From NCBI GenBank assembly GCA_943354625.1, contig CALRCS010000010.1, positions 1 to 13,795 on the forward strand: DNA of 13,795 nt, read 5' to 3'. Position 1 is the first letter of the stretch, and every line of letters starts with the position of its first letter. The position numbers and the translations under genes are program-made. Positions 6,728 to 13,152 of this stretch are shown piece by piece. The notes under the pieces are model-generated. The model worked only from the letters and a program-made list of their open reading frames with translations, searched no databases and had not been told where the DNA came from. The DNA is from Candidatus Nomurabacteria bacterium (GTDB lineage: Bacteria; Patescibacteriota; Minisyncoccia; Phycocordibacterales; PALSA-1337).

Positions 6728-6756
6728 AGTGTAACAAATAGGGCTTAGTTTGGCAA
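6728..6756 (-). promoter_or_regulatory. Promoter for rpsB-tsf inside the prfA 3' end
   Basis: TTGCCA (6756-6751), a 17-nt spacer and TACACT (6733-6728) with extended TGT. It predicts a start near 6721 and a ~10-nt leader without a Shine-Dalgarno site. A second -10-like TACAAT (6721-6716) lies closer to the ATG but is too near to give a leader. Confidence 0.55.
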
Positions 6757-7683
6757 TGCCTCTTCAGACCTCTTAACTGATTGCAATTTTTCTATGATAT
6801 CGTCAAGTTTACCCGCCATAATGGTATGGATATTACTCCATGACTCCTTTATGCGATGATCAGTAATACGGTCCTGTGGAAAGTTATAAGTCCTAATCTT
6901 CTCTGACCTATCAGCTGTTCCAATCTGCCCCTTTCTATTGGCACTAAATTTCTTTGCCTCTTCCTCTTCTTTCAAAAGTGCTATCTTCGAGGTAAGAATA
7001 GCCATGGCTGTTTCTCTATTTGCTGACTGGCTTCTTTCCGCTGTAGATCTCACATCCAAACCTGTAGGAATATGGACGATTCTCACTGCTGTCTCTACTT
7101 TATTGACATTTTGTCCACCCTTTCCTCCGGCACGAGAAAATTCTACATGCAAATCCGTTGGGTCAATTACAAATCTAACCTTTTTACGAATAGGTAAAAT
7201 TGCCACAGAGGCAGTCGATGTATGAACTCTGCCCATCTTTTCAGTTTCAGGAATTCTCTGTACACGATGGACTCCAGTCTCATATTTTAATAAATCATAT
7301 ACGGTTTTCCCTTTAATTTCTAAAGTTAAATCATCAATCAGCTTTGTCTCCCAACCTTGCGTCTCAGCATATCTATCATACATTTCCATTAATTGATGAG
7401 CAAAAATATTTGCTTCATCGCCTCCAGTACCAGCTCGAATTTCAAGGATAAGTTCAGTTGGATATTCAATTTCCTCTTTTTCGGATTCTATAATCGTATT
7501 AATCTGCGCCTCAGTATTTTTCTTCTGTTCAGTAATCGAATTTAAATCTGCCAATGCAAGATCCTTCATAGATGGATCCTTTTCAATCATTAATAAAATC
7601 TCCGCTTCATCCTTCAAAAGCTTTTCATATATCTGTGCTAGATATGCTGTTTTGTGATTTTTTTTATATTCTTCAAGATTCAT
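6745..7683 (-). CDS. prfA: Peptide chain release factor 1
   Basis: Class I release factor for UAA and UAG. The peptidyl-hydrolysis motif GGQ is at 189-191 (GGKGGQNVNKVETAV). The tripeptide anticodon region reads VQRIPETEKMGRVHTS, i.e. PxT with Glu (PET, 145-147), which marks RF1 rather than RF2 (SPF); PAT or PVT is more usual. RSEKIRTYNFPQDRITDHR (259-277) is also characteristic. At 312 residues it lacks roughly 45 residues of domain 1 compared with E. coli. Its ATG directly abuts the rpmE stop (TAGATG), and no prmC methylase follows in the window. TGA stops here would need RF2 encoded elsewhere. Confidence 0.95.
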   Translation of the reverse strand: MNLEEYKKNHKTAYLAQIYEKLLKDEAEILLMIEKDPSMKDLALADLNSITEQKKNTEAQINTIIESEKEEIEYPTELILEIRAGTGGDEANIFAHQLMEMYDRYAETQGWETKLIDDLTLEIKGKTVYDLLKYETGVHRVQRIPETEKMGRVHTSTASVAILPIRKKVRFVIDPTDLHVEFSRAGGKGGQNVNKVETAVRIVHIPTGLDVRSTAERSQSANRETAMAILTSKIALLKEEEEAKKFSANRKGQIGTADRSEKIRTYNFPQDRITDHRIKESWSNIHTIMAGKLDDIIEKLQSVKRSEEALPN

Positions 7684-7950
7684 CTATGCTGTCTTCTTGA
7701 CATCAGCTTTTGATTGACGAGACTTAAACTTCTCAACGCGTCCAGCACTATCTAGAGACTTCTCTTGGTTTGTATAAAAAGGATGTGATGAACTAGAAAT
7801 TTCAACATGGAATGCTGGGTATTCTTTTCCATCAGTAAACTTTACGGTTTCCTTTGTCTTTATAGTTGAGGAAATGAGAAATTGAGTTCCGTTTGAATTA
7901 TCAACGAATACAACTGGTCTATATTCCTTTGGGTGAATATCTTTTTTCAT
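7684..7950 (-). CDS. rpmE: 50S ribosomal protein L31 type B
   Basis: Large-subunit protein that bridges to the small-subunit head. The 88-residue sequence has the type B features MKKDIHPKEYRPVVF, SSSHPFYTNQEK and DSAGRVEKFKSR, and lacks the zinc-binding Cys residues of type A (no Cys in the protein), so it is the C-minus form often called rpmE2 or rpmEB. A short Ala/Lys tail follows. It heads the operon rpmE-prfA (0 nt gap), a common bacterial pairing, with its own promoter. Confidence 0.95.
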   Translation of the reverse strand: MKKDIHPKEYRPVVFVDNSNGTQFLISSTIKTKETVKFTDGKEYPAFHVEISSSSHPFYTNQEKSLDSAGRVEKFKSRQSKADVKKTA

Positions 7951-7961
7951 AAGTAGGTATT

Positions 7962-7990
7962 ACTCTACCAGAGACAATGGTTTAATGCAA
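7962..7990 (-). promoter_or_regulatory. Promoter for rpmE-prfA
   Basis: TTGCAT (7990-7985), a 17-nt spacer and TAGAGT (7967-7962) with extended TGG. There are 11 nt to the ATG at 7950, so the leader is about 4-5 nt. The -35 abuts the stop of the upstream gene. Confidence 0.55.
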
Positions 7991-7991
7991 A

Positions 7992-9344
7992 CTAGAATCC
8001 CTGTAGAGGGTCAATCATGGTTCTCTGGATATTACTTGCTTTTACCATTACTTGACTGCCATATGAACAACTAGAGCCTCCAGTACCATAGTATCTGCAT
8101 GCCGCTTTTATCTCTCCAGTATAGCTTCCATTTACTGCACCAAGATCTGTTAGATAAAAAGCTGAAGCCAAAAACGCATGTTCCGGGTTCCAAGGGTCAG
8201 GTGTAGATATGTTGAAAGCATTTGAAATACGATTTATAAAAAGATCCCATGTTGATGGAATAAATTGTGATGGCCCCATTCCACCACCAAATCCTCTACC
8301 CTTATAGTACTTTGCACTACCGATAGGACAAGAGACGGCTGTTTTTGTTGAATCCAAACCGAGTGATTTTGTAATATTTATAAATGATTGAGTATCTCTA
8401 GGGGCTTTCATAACCTGTTCAAAAGGAAGTCCTGTATTTTTTCCAACACCATCACCCGTTGCAAGATTTGTTACATAACAAGCACCAACATTCGCACCGA
8501 GATTACTCTCTTGAGTAATTATTGCTAGAAGGAAAGCTGGCCGAATTCCCGTCTTTACAGAAACTTCATTTGCATATTTTAACGCTAATTCAAAAGGAAT
8601 AGATTTTGAGCCACCAGCAAGTGAGAATAGTGCAGCACGAATTTCTGCTGCCTTTGCTTTCTTTAGAGCGAGTTCAGCGGCATATGCTTTCTCATTTCCT
8701 TTACTAATTATCAAAAGATTTTGTTTATCTTTTTCATTCACTTCTATATTTTTCTTTTGAGACTCTATTGCAACTTTTGCATCCGTTTCCTGATTTTTTT
8801 TAGTATTTAAATTACTTTTTTCAATCTCTACTTGAGACTTATCTGCTCTAATGTTTGCAAATGTAGTTTTTAAGGACTCTTGAACTGATTGGAAATTATC
8901 AACATCAATAAAAATATGTGATAGATCCTCTCTAGATAGTAAAAACTCAACAAATGAAATAGACTCGATTTCATTATTTTTTCTCATTATTTGGGCAAGG
9001 GTCTCTTTTCCACGATTAATATGTCCATTAAGATCTACGATCTTTGCCTGTTTATTGTTTATATCTTTCCCAAGTGTCTCAATAGTTAGATTTTTAGCTT
9101 TTATACTTAACTGAGCAGCCTTTATCTTTGTATTCAAAATAAGTATATCTCGAGAAATAGACGCACTCTGGCTCTGTGTATCAGCTAATATTTTTTCTGT
9201 TTCAGCCTGCTCCTTTTCTACCTGAATTAATTCAGCTTTCAATCTAGCTGATCTTTGTTCTACAGTCTCTGTGTTTTGTGCATAACTAAAAATAGGAAAA
9301 AACGCAATTGTCAAAATCAAAAAAGCTTGAAATATCCTATTCAT
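7992..9344 (-). CDS. Secreted coiled-coil lytic transglycosylase
   Basis: An exported peptidoglycan-cleaving enzyme, 450 residues from the chosen start. A signal peptide (1-22, cleavage after FSYA) is followed by a long coiled coil (~25-235, repeated Lys/Glu/Gln heptads, similar in layout to EnvC/PcsB-type proteins), then a C-terminal lysozyme-fold transglycosylase domain (~250-450). The likely catalytic Glu279 lies in IITQESNLGA; GGGMGPSQFIPSTW (~353-366) and YYGTGG are typical of the SLT/MltB clan. A longer frame begins at 9362, but its first Met lies upstream of a TATAAT box and the signal peptide fits the Met at 9344. It follows L25 but has its own promoter. The coil may regulate or position the enzyme at division sites (inference). 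Confidence 0.9.
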   Translation of the reverse strand: MNRIFQAFLILTIAFFPIFSYAQNTETVEQRSARLKAELIQVEKEQAETEKILADTQSQSASISRDILILNTKIKAAQLSIKAKNLTIETLGKDINNKQAKIVDLNGHINRGKETLAQIMRKNNEIESISFVEFLLSREDLSHIFIDVDNFQSVQESLKTTFANIRADKSQVEIEKSNLNTKKNQETDAKVAIESQKKNIEVNEKDKQNLLIISKGNEKAYAAELALKKAKAAEIRAALFSLAGGSKSIPFELALKYANEVSVKTGIRPAFLLAIITQESNLGANVGACYVTNLATGDGVGKNTGLPFEQVMKAPRDTQSFINITKSLGLDSTKTAVSCPIGSAKYYKGRGFGGGMGPSQFIPSTWDLFINRISNAFNISTPDPWNPEHAFLASAFYLTDLGAVNGSYTGEIKAACRYYGTGGSSCSYGSQVMVKASNIQRTMIDPLQGF

Positions 9345-9350
9345 CAAAAT

Positions 9351-9359
9351 ATTATAACA
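9351..9359 (-). promoter_or_regulatory. Extended -10 promoter for the lytic transglycosylase
   Basis: TGT followed by TATAAT (9356-9351) on the minus strand, with 6 nt to the ATG at 9344. Predicted transcription starts at the start codon itself. It lies 12 nt beyond the L25 stop and decides the choice of start. Confidence 0.55.
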
Positions 9360-9370
9360 CACTATACCTT

Positions 9371-10051
9371 CTACTCTTTCTTTGTCTCCTTCTTTGCATC
9401 TGCAGTACCAGCTTCTGCAACTTCTTCTCCTCCTTCCTTTGCTTCCTTACCCTTCTTTGTAACTTCAATAGCTGACATATCTATAGGTTTTACTTCCTCC
9501 ACTTCCTCCTTTGCTTCAGAAACTGATGCGATGATTTCGTCTGATCCAGAGATAAGAATAACTCCAGCCCCAAGCTTTATATCCTTTGCTGTAATTGTAC
9601 TTGAAAAATCTGCCAAAAGAGAGATATCCGCAATAAGCTCATGTGGAAGGTCTCTTGGTGCTGCCTCAATCTCTAGTTCTCGAGCAACTTTCACAAGAAT
9701 AGCGCCTTTATCTTTTACAGCAGGAGAAATACCAGTAAAAACTAGTGGTATATTTACTCTTACCTTTTTACCCTTTTCAATTATATAAAAGTCAGCATGT
9801 CTAGGAGCTCCTGTAACTGGATGAATATCTATATCATGTATTAGTGCTTCATGCTCATTATTACCTTGTTTTATAATAATAACTGAGGATTCTCCTGCCT
9901 TTTTGTAAGTTTTAATAAATTCAATCATAGAAACAGTCACCGGAGTTGATTTTTCCTTTGGCCCATAAAAAACTGCAGGCATTATTCCTGCCTCGCGAAG
10001 GGTTTCTGGCTTTACCTTCAAATCTCTCAGTTCTACATTTAATGTAATCAT
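9371..10051 (-). CDS. rplY: 50S ribosomal protein L25 (CTC/TL5 family)
   Basis: A 5S rRNA-binding protein of the large subunit. The 226-residue form has the N-terminal L25 domain (~1-92, with GIMPAVFYGPKEKSTPV and HPVTGAPRHADFYII), the second beta-rich CTC domain (~93-185, VRVNIPLVFTGISPAVKDKGA, then PRDLPHELIADIS), and a highly charged Glu/Lys/Ala tail (~188-226) of low complexity. The two-domain form is usual outside the enteric bacteria. A consensus promoter with a 3-nt predicted leader precedes it; the next gene downstream has its own promoter. Confidence 0.95.
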   Translation of the reverse strand: MITLNVELRDLKVKPETLREAGIMPAVFYGPKEKSTPVTVSMIEFIKTYKKAGESSVIIIKQGNNEHEALIHDIDIHPVTGAPRHADFYIIEKGKKVRVNIPLVFTGISPAVKDKGAILVKVARELEIEAAPRDLPHELIADISLLADFSSTITAKDIKLGAGVILISGSDEIIASVSEAKEEVEEVKPIDMSAIEVTKKGKEAKEGGEEVAEAGTADAKKETKKE

Positions 10052-10060
10052 GTGGATGCT

Positions 10061-10088
10061 ATTATATACATAATAGTAGAAAAGTCAA
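10061..10088 (-). promoter_or_regulatory. Promoter for rplY (leaderless)
   Basis: TTGACT (10088-10083), a 16-nt spacer and TATAAT (10066-10061), with 9 nt to the ATG at 10051. This is the clearest two-box leaderless promoter in the window; the -35 overlaps the stop codon of the tiny ORF upstream. Confidence 0.7.
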
Positions 10089-10198
10089 AAAAAGTAGGTC
10101 CAAATCAAAAATGTAGATATGGCATTTGATATGATTGTTGAGATCATAATTATATTTACTGATAATGGCAAAGAAGTTTTACATGATTTTTTGTGCAT
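10085..10198 (-). CDS. Predicted 37-residue single-pass membrane protein
   Basis: A very short reading frame, ATG at 10198 to TGA at 10085. The product starts with a basic MHKKSCKTS segment and then is a single hydrophobic stretch ending IWTYFF. It is not recognised as a known family. Two things support it as real: a TATAAT box sits 8 nt before the ATG, the same leaderless layout as neighbouring genes, and its membrane segment (IISNAISTFLIW...YFF) resembles the tail of the next upstream gene (IILNIILTSLII-YFF), with about 10 identities in 15 positions by eye. Such AT-rich hydrophobic matches can arise by chance, so confidence is moderate. Confidence 0.42.
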   Translation of the reverse strand: MHKKSCKTSLPLSVNIIMISTIISNAISTFLIWTYFF

Positions 10199-10206
10199 AT
10201 GTGTTT

Positions 10207-10234
10207 ATTATAATATGAAAAAGTAAATAATCAA
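10207..10234 (-). promoter_or_regulatory. Possible promoter for the 37-residue ORF
   Basis: TTGATT (10234-10229), a 16-nt spacer and TATAAT (10212-10207), with 8 nt to the ATG at 10198. It overlaps the 3' end of the 72-residue gene. Confidence 0.45.
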
Positions 10235-10426
10235 AGAGGTTAAAATGATGTTTAAAATAATAATTCCAAGTAAAACCCCCTTAGCACTTGATTCATCTCT
10301 TATATAACCCTTTTTTATAAGCCACTGAGTAATATCCCCTGATGGTTTCTGGCCATTGGGATTATCATCAGAATAAAATCTGGTTGGTATAGGTTCATAA
10401 TCTGTCTCAAATTCTACATTTGACAT
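10208..10426 (-). CDS. 72-residue tail-anchored-like membrane protein, unknown
   Basis: A small protein with a soluble acidic N-terminus (MSNVEFETDYEP), a Pro/Gly/Asp-rich middle (DDNPNGQKPSGDITQWLIKKGY) and one C-terminal hydrophobic helix (~49-71) ending in YFFIL. The topology resembles a tail-anchored protein. The gene begins 6 nt after the aldolase stop, with no independent promoter that I trust, so it is probably co-transcribed with the aldolase. I do not recognise its family. The conserved-looking segment SGDITQWLIKKGYI could be a short interaction helix. No function is claimed. Confidence 0.68.
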   Translation of the reverse strand: MSNVEFETDYEPIPTRFYSDDNPNGQKPSGDITQWLIKKGYIRDESSAKGVLLGIIILNIILTSLIIYFFIL

Positions 10427-10432
10427 AATAGA

Positions 10433-11278
10433 TTAATCTAAATTATTAAATAATCTTAACTTCTGCACGACAACCTTTTGCATTTCCAATCTAGCCCCTT
10501 TAAGATACTTGTACGGAGCTAGCTCTTCAGGATTTTCCTGAAGAGCTTTCACTAGACCAGAATGAAAAGCTACACGAAGTTCTGTATTTATGTGGATAAC
10601 TGATATTCCGGCTTGTATCGCAGCTTTTATATCAGCTATAGAATTACCAGAAGCCCCATGAAGAACTAATGGCACATCTACAGCTTTTGAAATCTCTCGT
10701 ATCCTATCTATATTCAATAGTGGCTCACCACCTTTCACCATTCCATGAACATTTCCTACAGCTGGAGCTAACATATCCACACCAGTAGCAAAGACAAAAG
10801 ATTTTGCCTCCTCTACAAGAGTAAGTCTTCCGACACCTTCTGGAACAACGTCTAAAAGTTTTGATGATTTTCCTATAAAACCGATTTCAGCCTCAACTAA
10901 AATATCTGGGTTTACTCGTTTTGCATATTCTACACATTTCTTTGCTATTGATATATTTTCATCAATAGGTAATTCTGTTCCATCGTATATAACAGAATCA
11001 TAACCAGCATCTACAGCTTCCTTTACCCTTTCAAATGAATACGTATGATCAGCATTCAAAAAAACCTTCTGTCCTGTTGATTCCCTATATGTACGAACCA
11101 TACTTGAAAGTTCAGAAACTCCAATAAAATCACGCTCACCTTCAGACACACCAATAATAACTGGTACACCGACTTCTTTTGCTCCCAAAACTACAGCCCA
11201 GAAACCATCGCTATTTGAAATATTAAAATGACCTATTGCCACTTTTTTATTATTTGCATCTTCTATACATTCTTTCAT
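10433..11278 (-). CDS. Class II fructose-bisphosphate aldolase family protein
   Basis: Zinc-dependent aldolase family (fructose-1,6-bisphosphate or tagatose-1,6-bisphosphate, giving DHAP and glyceraldehyde-3-phosphate). The 281-residue TIM barrel shows family residues: catalytic Asp77 and metal-binding His78 in NADHT (more usually LDHG), YDGTELPIDENI (98-109), Glu residues in VEAEIGFIG (128-136), His178 in VGNVHGM, His207 in LHGASG, and INTELR (230-235). The start lacks about 7 residues relative to Bacillus FbaA, but a -10 box 6 nt upstream of the ATG supports it. It is divergently transcribed from a PfkB-type sugar kinase and followed by two small membrane-protein genes. Substrate preference cannot be fixed from sequence. 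Confidence 0.88.
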   Translation of the reverse strand: MKECIEDANNKKVAIGHFNISNSDGFWAVVLGAKEVGVPVIIGVSEGERDFIGVSELSSMVRTYRESTGQKVFLNADHTYSFERVKEAVDAGYDSVIYDGTELPIDENISIAKKCVEYAKRVNPDILVEAEIGFIGKSSKLLDVVPEGVGRLTLVEEAKSFVFATGVDMLAPAVGNVHGMVKGGEPLLNIDRIREISKAVDVPLVLHGASGNSIADIKAAIQAGISVIHINTELRVAFHSGLVKALQENPEELAPYKYLKGARLEMQKVVVQKLRLFNNLD

Positions 11279-11286
11279 GCTATAAT
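11278..11286 (+). promoter_or_regulatory. Extended -10 promoter for the PfkB gene
   Basis: TGC then TATAAT (11281-11286) on the plus strand, 10 nt before the ATG at 11297. It shares bases with the opposing -10 box of the aldolase gene. Confidence 0.6.
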
Positions 11287-11293
11287 ATTACCA
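11285..11293 (-). promoter_or_regulatory. Extended -10 promoter for the aldolase gene
   Basis: TGG then TAATAT (11290-11285) on the minus strand, 6 nt before the ATG at 11278. The two -10 boxes overlap at 11285-11286, so the divergent promoters should exclude each other. Confidence 0.55.
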
Positions 11294-11296
11294 TAT

Positions 11297-12295
11297 ATGT
11301 TTGATAAAAATATAGATTTTTTAGCAATTGGGGATATCACGACAGACGCTTTTATTCGTATAAAGGACGCAGGTGTACATTGTAGAGTCGATACAGAAGA
11401 ATGTGAATTGTGTATGAAGTTTGGTGATAAGGTTCCATTTGAATCTGTAAAAGTAATAAAAGCTGTGGGAAATTCCGCAAACGCAGCTGTTGCTCTCGCA
11501 CGTTTAGGTATCAGATCTGCACTTATGACAGAGGTTGGTGATGATCCAAGTGGAAAAGATTGTATACAAGGTCTTATTAAAGAAAAAGTAGATACTCGTT
11601 ATGCACATATGAATAAAGGTATGCAAACGAACTACCATTTTGTACTTTGGTATGAAGCAGATAGAACTATTCTGATCAATCATATTCATTACCCTTACAA
11701 ATTTCCACAAATCAAAAAAAATCCAAAATGGATATACTTGAGTTCGCTTGGCGAAAATTCAAAAGAGTATCATGAAGAGATTTCAGAATATTTAAATAAA
11801 AATAAGGATGTAAAACTAGCATTTCAACCTGGAACTTTCCAAATGAAACTTGGAATTAAAGAATTAAAAGATATTTACAAAAGGACTGAAGTCTTTATAT
11901 GTAATGTTGAAGAATCACAAAGGATACTTCATTCAGAATCTAGAGATATAAAGTTTCTATTAGCCGAAATTCATGCAAATGGTCCAAAGATAGTACTTAT
12001 CACGGATGGTCCAAAGGGTTCATATATGCTCGACGGTGAAGGTTTCTACTTTATGCCAGTGTACCCAGATCCAAAACCGCCACTAGAACGTACTGGATGT
12101 GGAGATGCTTTTTCTTCTACTTTTGTTGCAGCTATGATGCTTGGAAAAACTCCACTCGAGGCACTCATGTGGGCCCCAATAAATCCCATGTCTGTTATCC
12201 AGTACGTTGGTGCACAAGAAGGTCTTCTTGATAGAGAAAGTCTAGAATGGTTATTAAAAACCGCTCCAGAGGAATATAAACCGAGGGAGATTTGA
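11297..12295 (+). CDS. PfkB-family carbohydrate kinase
   Basis: Ribokinase/PfkB-family kinase, 332 residues, which transfers phosphate from ATP to a sugar or nucleoside. The C-terminal signature RTGCGDAF (265-272) carries the catalytic base Asp270; the usual DTTGAGDAF is altered. The N-terminal signature VGNSANAAVALARLG (58-72) lacks the usual paired Gly. NVEES (203-207) and VLITDGPKGSY (233-243) are the expected nucleotide-side elements. An unusual segment CRVDTEECELCMKFGDK (29-45) has a CxxC pair. The start at 11297 is chosen over an upstream Met (11228) because the latter lies inside the aldolase gene and before the promoter. It is the only plus-strand gene; divergent pairing with the aldolase suggests a linked sugar-phosphate step. 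Substrate unknown. Confidence 0.87.
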   Translation: MFDKNIDFLAIGDITTDAFIRIKDAGVHCRVDTEECELCMKFGDKVPFESVKVIKAVGNSANAAVALARLGIRSALMTEVGDDPSGKDCIQGLIKEKVDTRYAHMNKGMQTNYHFVLWYEADRTILINHIHYPYKFPQIKKNPKWIYLSSLGENSKEYHEEISEYLNKNKDVKLAFQPGTFQMKLGIKELKDIYKRTEVFICNVEESQRILHSESRDIKFLLAEIHANGPKIVLITDGPKGSYMLDGEGFYFMPVYPDPKPPLERTGCGDAFSSTFVAAMMLGKTPLEALMWAPINPMSVIQYVGAQEGLLDRESLEWLLKTAPEEYKPREI

Positions 12296-12335
12296 CATTA
12301 GGAATCTAGTTTTGTTATTATTACAAATAAGAAAG

Positions 12336-12383
12336 AACCTATCGGCCCGTGGTTTATACACCACAATTAGCGGAGGGTTTTTT
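12336..12383. terminator. Bidirectional terminator between converging genes
   Basis: An imperfect outer stem AACCTATCG (12336-12344) with CGGAGGGTT (12371-12379) encloses a GTGG/CCAC inner hairpin (12349-12352, 12361-12364). On the plus strand it ends in TTTTTT; on the minus strand TTCTTTCTTATTTG follows. It ends the PfkB gene and probably the converging gene at 12387. Confidence 0.65.
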
Positions 12384-12386
12384 CGT

Positions 12387-12797
12387 TTATGGAAAGACAG
12401 ACATAAATTTCTTTTCACCATCTTTTTTATTTTCCTTAATTTGAACATAGAAAATTTTACCATCTTTGGTTACTCCAGAAAATCTATGTAGAATCTCTCC
12501 ACAATTATTCAAATTATCCTTGGTTGTTGGTTTACAATGTGAATTTTGAATTAAATCAAGGGCACATGCGTAAAATTTGAGTCGTCTCAATCTGTCTTGC
12601 CAATTTTTATCCATGAGATGTACCCAGAACAGATCGAGAAATACTTTTTCTTTTTTAAAAAATGGCGCACGAATATATGGCCTTCGTTTAGTTTTTAAAG
12701 ATATTTTTTTATATACAAATTTAGCTTTTGCATATACTTCACCGTAACTAGTACCAGCAAGTTTATTTACTTTTGTTGTGTAGATTTGAGACTTCAT
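12387..12797 (-). CDS. Orphan 136-residue basic protein, possible BECR/RelE-like fold
   Basis: A Lys-rich protein. Residues 1-36 are basic and low in complexity; residues ~40-136 look like a folded domain: YIRAPFFKKEKVFLDLFWVHL (40-60, written here as two parts YIRAPFFKKE and KVFLDLFWVHL), KNWQDRLRRLKFYACALDLI (64-83), then EILHRFSGVTKDGKIFYVQI (101-120) and a C-terminal MSVFP. The order of helix with Arg/His, Pro-containing link, His-Arg strand, Gly turn, strand and final TAYP-like end recalls the BECR superfamily (RelE, barnase, phage-derived PBECR nucleases). That is inference from pattern only. No antitoxin partner adjoins it. A TGA-TAGAGT extended -10 lies 6 nt before the ATG, so it is its own unit. 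Confidence 0.72.
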   Translation of the reverse strand: MKSQIYTTKVNKLAGTSYGEVYAKAKFVYKKISLKTKRRPYIRAPFFKKEKVFLDLFWVHLMDKNWQDRLRRLKFYACALDLIQNSHCKPTTKDNLNNCGEILHRFSGVTKDGKIFYVQIKENKKDGEKKFMSVFP

Positions 12798-12803
12798 ATC
12801 TCA

Positions 12804-12812
12804 ACTCTATCA
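12804..12812 (-). promoter_or_regulatory. Extended -10 promoter for the orphan basic protein
   Basis: TGA then TAGAGT (12809-12804), with 6 nt to the ATG at 12797; the same TGn-TAGAGT form as at rpmE. No good -35. Confidence 0.45.
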
Positions 12813-12838
12813 AACTGAAATAAAATCCGTATAAAATT

Positions 12839-12870
12839 TTGACAATCAACTGTACCCGTATGGGTATAAA
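12839..12870 (+). promoter_or_regulatory. Palindrome inside a plus-strand promoter-like segment
   Basis: TTGACA (12839-12844) is followed by the inverted repeat TACCC-GTAT-GGGTA (12853-12866) and TATAAA (12865-12870). The spacing of 20 nt is long for a normal promoter. The repeat has the look of an operator (compare TACCC...GGGTA sites of CsoR-type regulators), but no regulator gene is in view. Confidence 0.35.
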
Positions 12871-12902
12871 ATCTTAATGAAATTTTCATACCAGGAAAAT
12901 AC

Positions 12903-12940
12903 AAAAAAACCGCGCAACTTGTTCATCACAATTGCGCGGT
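12903..12940 (-). terminator. Strong intrinsic terminator
   Basis: A 9-bp stem ACCGCGCAA/TTGCGCGGT (12940-12932 with 12917-12909) is extended by TTGT/ACAA and capped by a 5-nt loop, then TTTTTTT on the minus strand. It ends the structured transcript. Confidence 0.85.
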
Positions 12941-13014
12941 ATGCTGGTGGAATCTCCATACCAGCGAAAGAGGTTGAGATTTTAGGTCGTCAACCAAGGA
13001 CCCGAGGGATTATA

Positions 13015-13152
13015 TCAACCCCAATCTTTCGGCGAATGCCGAAGGATCGCTGTGCTGGCTTTCCTAGCCAGCATCGGCAGATCTCGAGAAATCTCCAACT
13101 TAGGGAGCTTTTCTAACTCGATAGTCTGCCACATGATCACTATTTCATTCAT
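13015..13152 (-). CDS. 45-codon ORF with a perfect Shine-Dalgarno site
   Basis: The ATG at 13152 is preceded by AGGAGG (13164-13159) at 6-nt spacing. This is the best ribosome-binding site in the window, where most genes have none. The 45-residue product begins MNEIVIMWQTIELEKLPKLE and ends SPKDWG before a TGA; it has no membrane segment, signal peptide or family that I recognise. Its codons (CTG, CCG, GCG, GCC, CGG) are far more GC-rich than those of the neighbours, because it overlies the hairpins of the structured transcript. It could be a real small protein, a leader peptide whose translation remodels the RNA, or a chance frame in a non-coding RNA. Confidence 0.42.
   Translation of the reverse strand: MNEIVIMWQTIELEKLPKLEISRDLPMLARKASTAILRHSPKDWG

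Noticed and set aside
7999..8010. CCCT/AGGG hairpin at the end of the lytic transglycosylase gene
   Set aside because: Only 4 bp, inside coding sequence and without a T run; not a credible terminator.
11228..11296. Upstream start for the PfkB protein
   Set aside because: It would lie inside the aldolase gene and before the TGC-TATAAT promoter; the Met at 11297 fits the family start.
13015..13060. UGA read as an amino acid (recoded stop), extending the small ORF past 13015
   Set aside because: The PfkB gene ends naturally with TGA and nothing in the window needs UGA decoding; the extension adds only a dozen codons before a TAA.
12877..13116. 79-codon open frame on the plus strand with a -10-like TATAAA 6 nt upstream
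   Set aside because: It lies antisense to the structured transcript, translates the hairpins into an Arg-rich sequence with no protein-like pattern, and the -35 spacing (20 nt) is poor.
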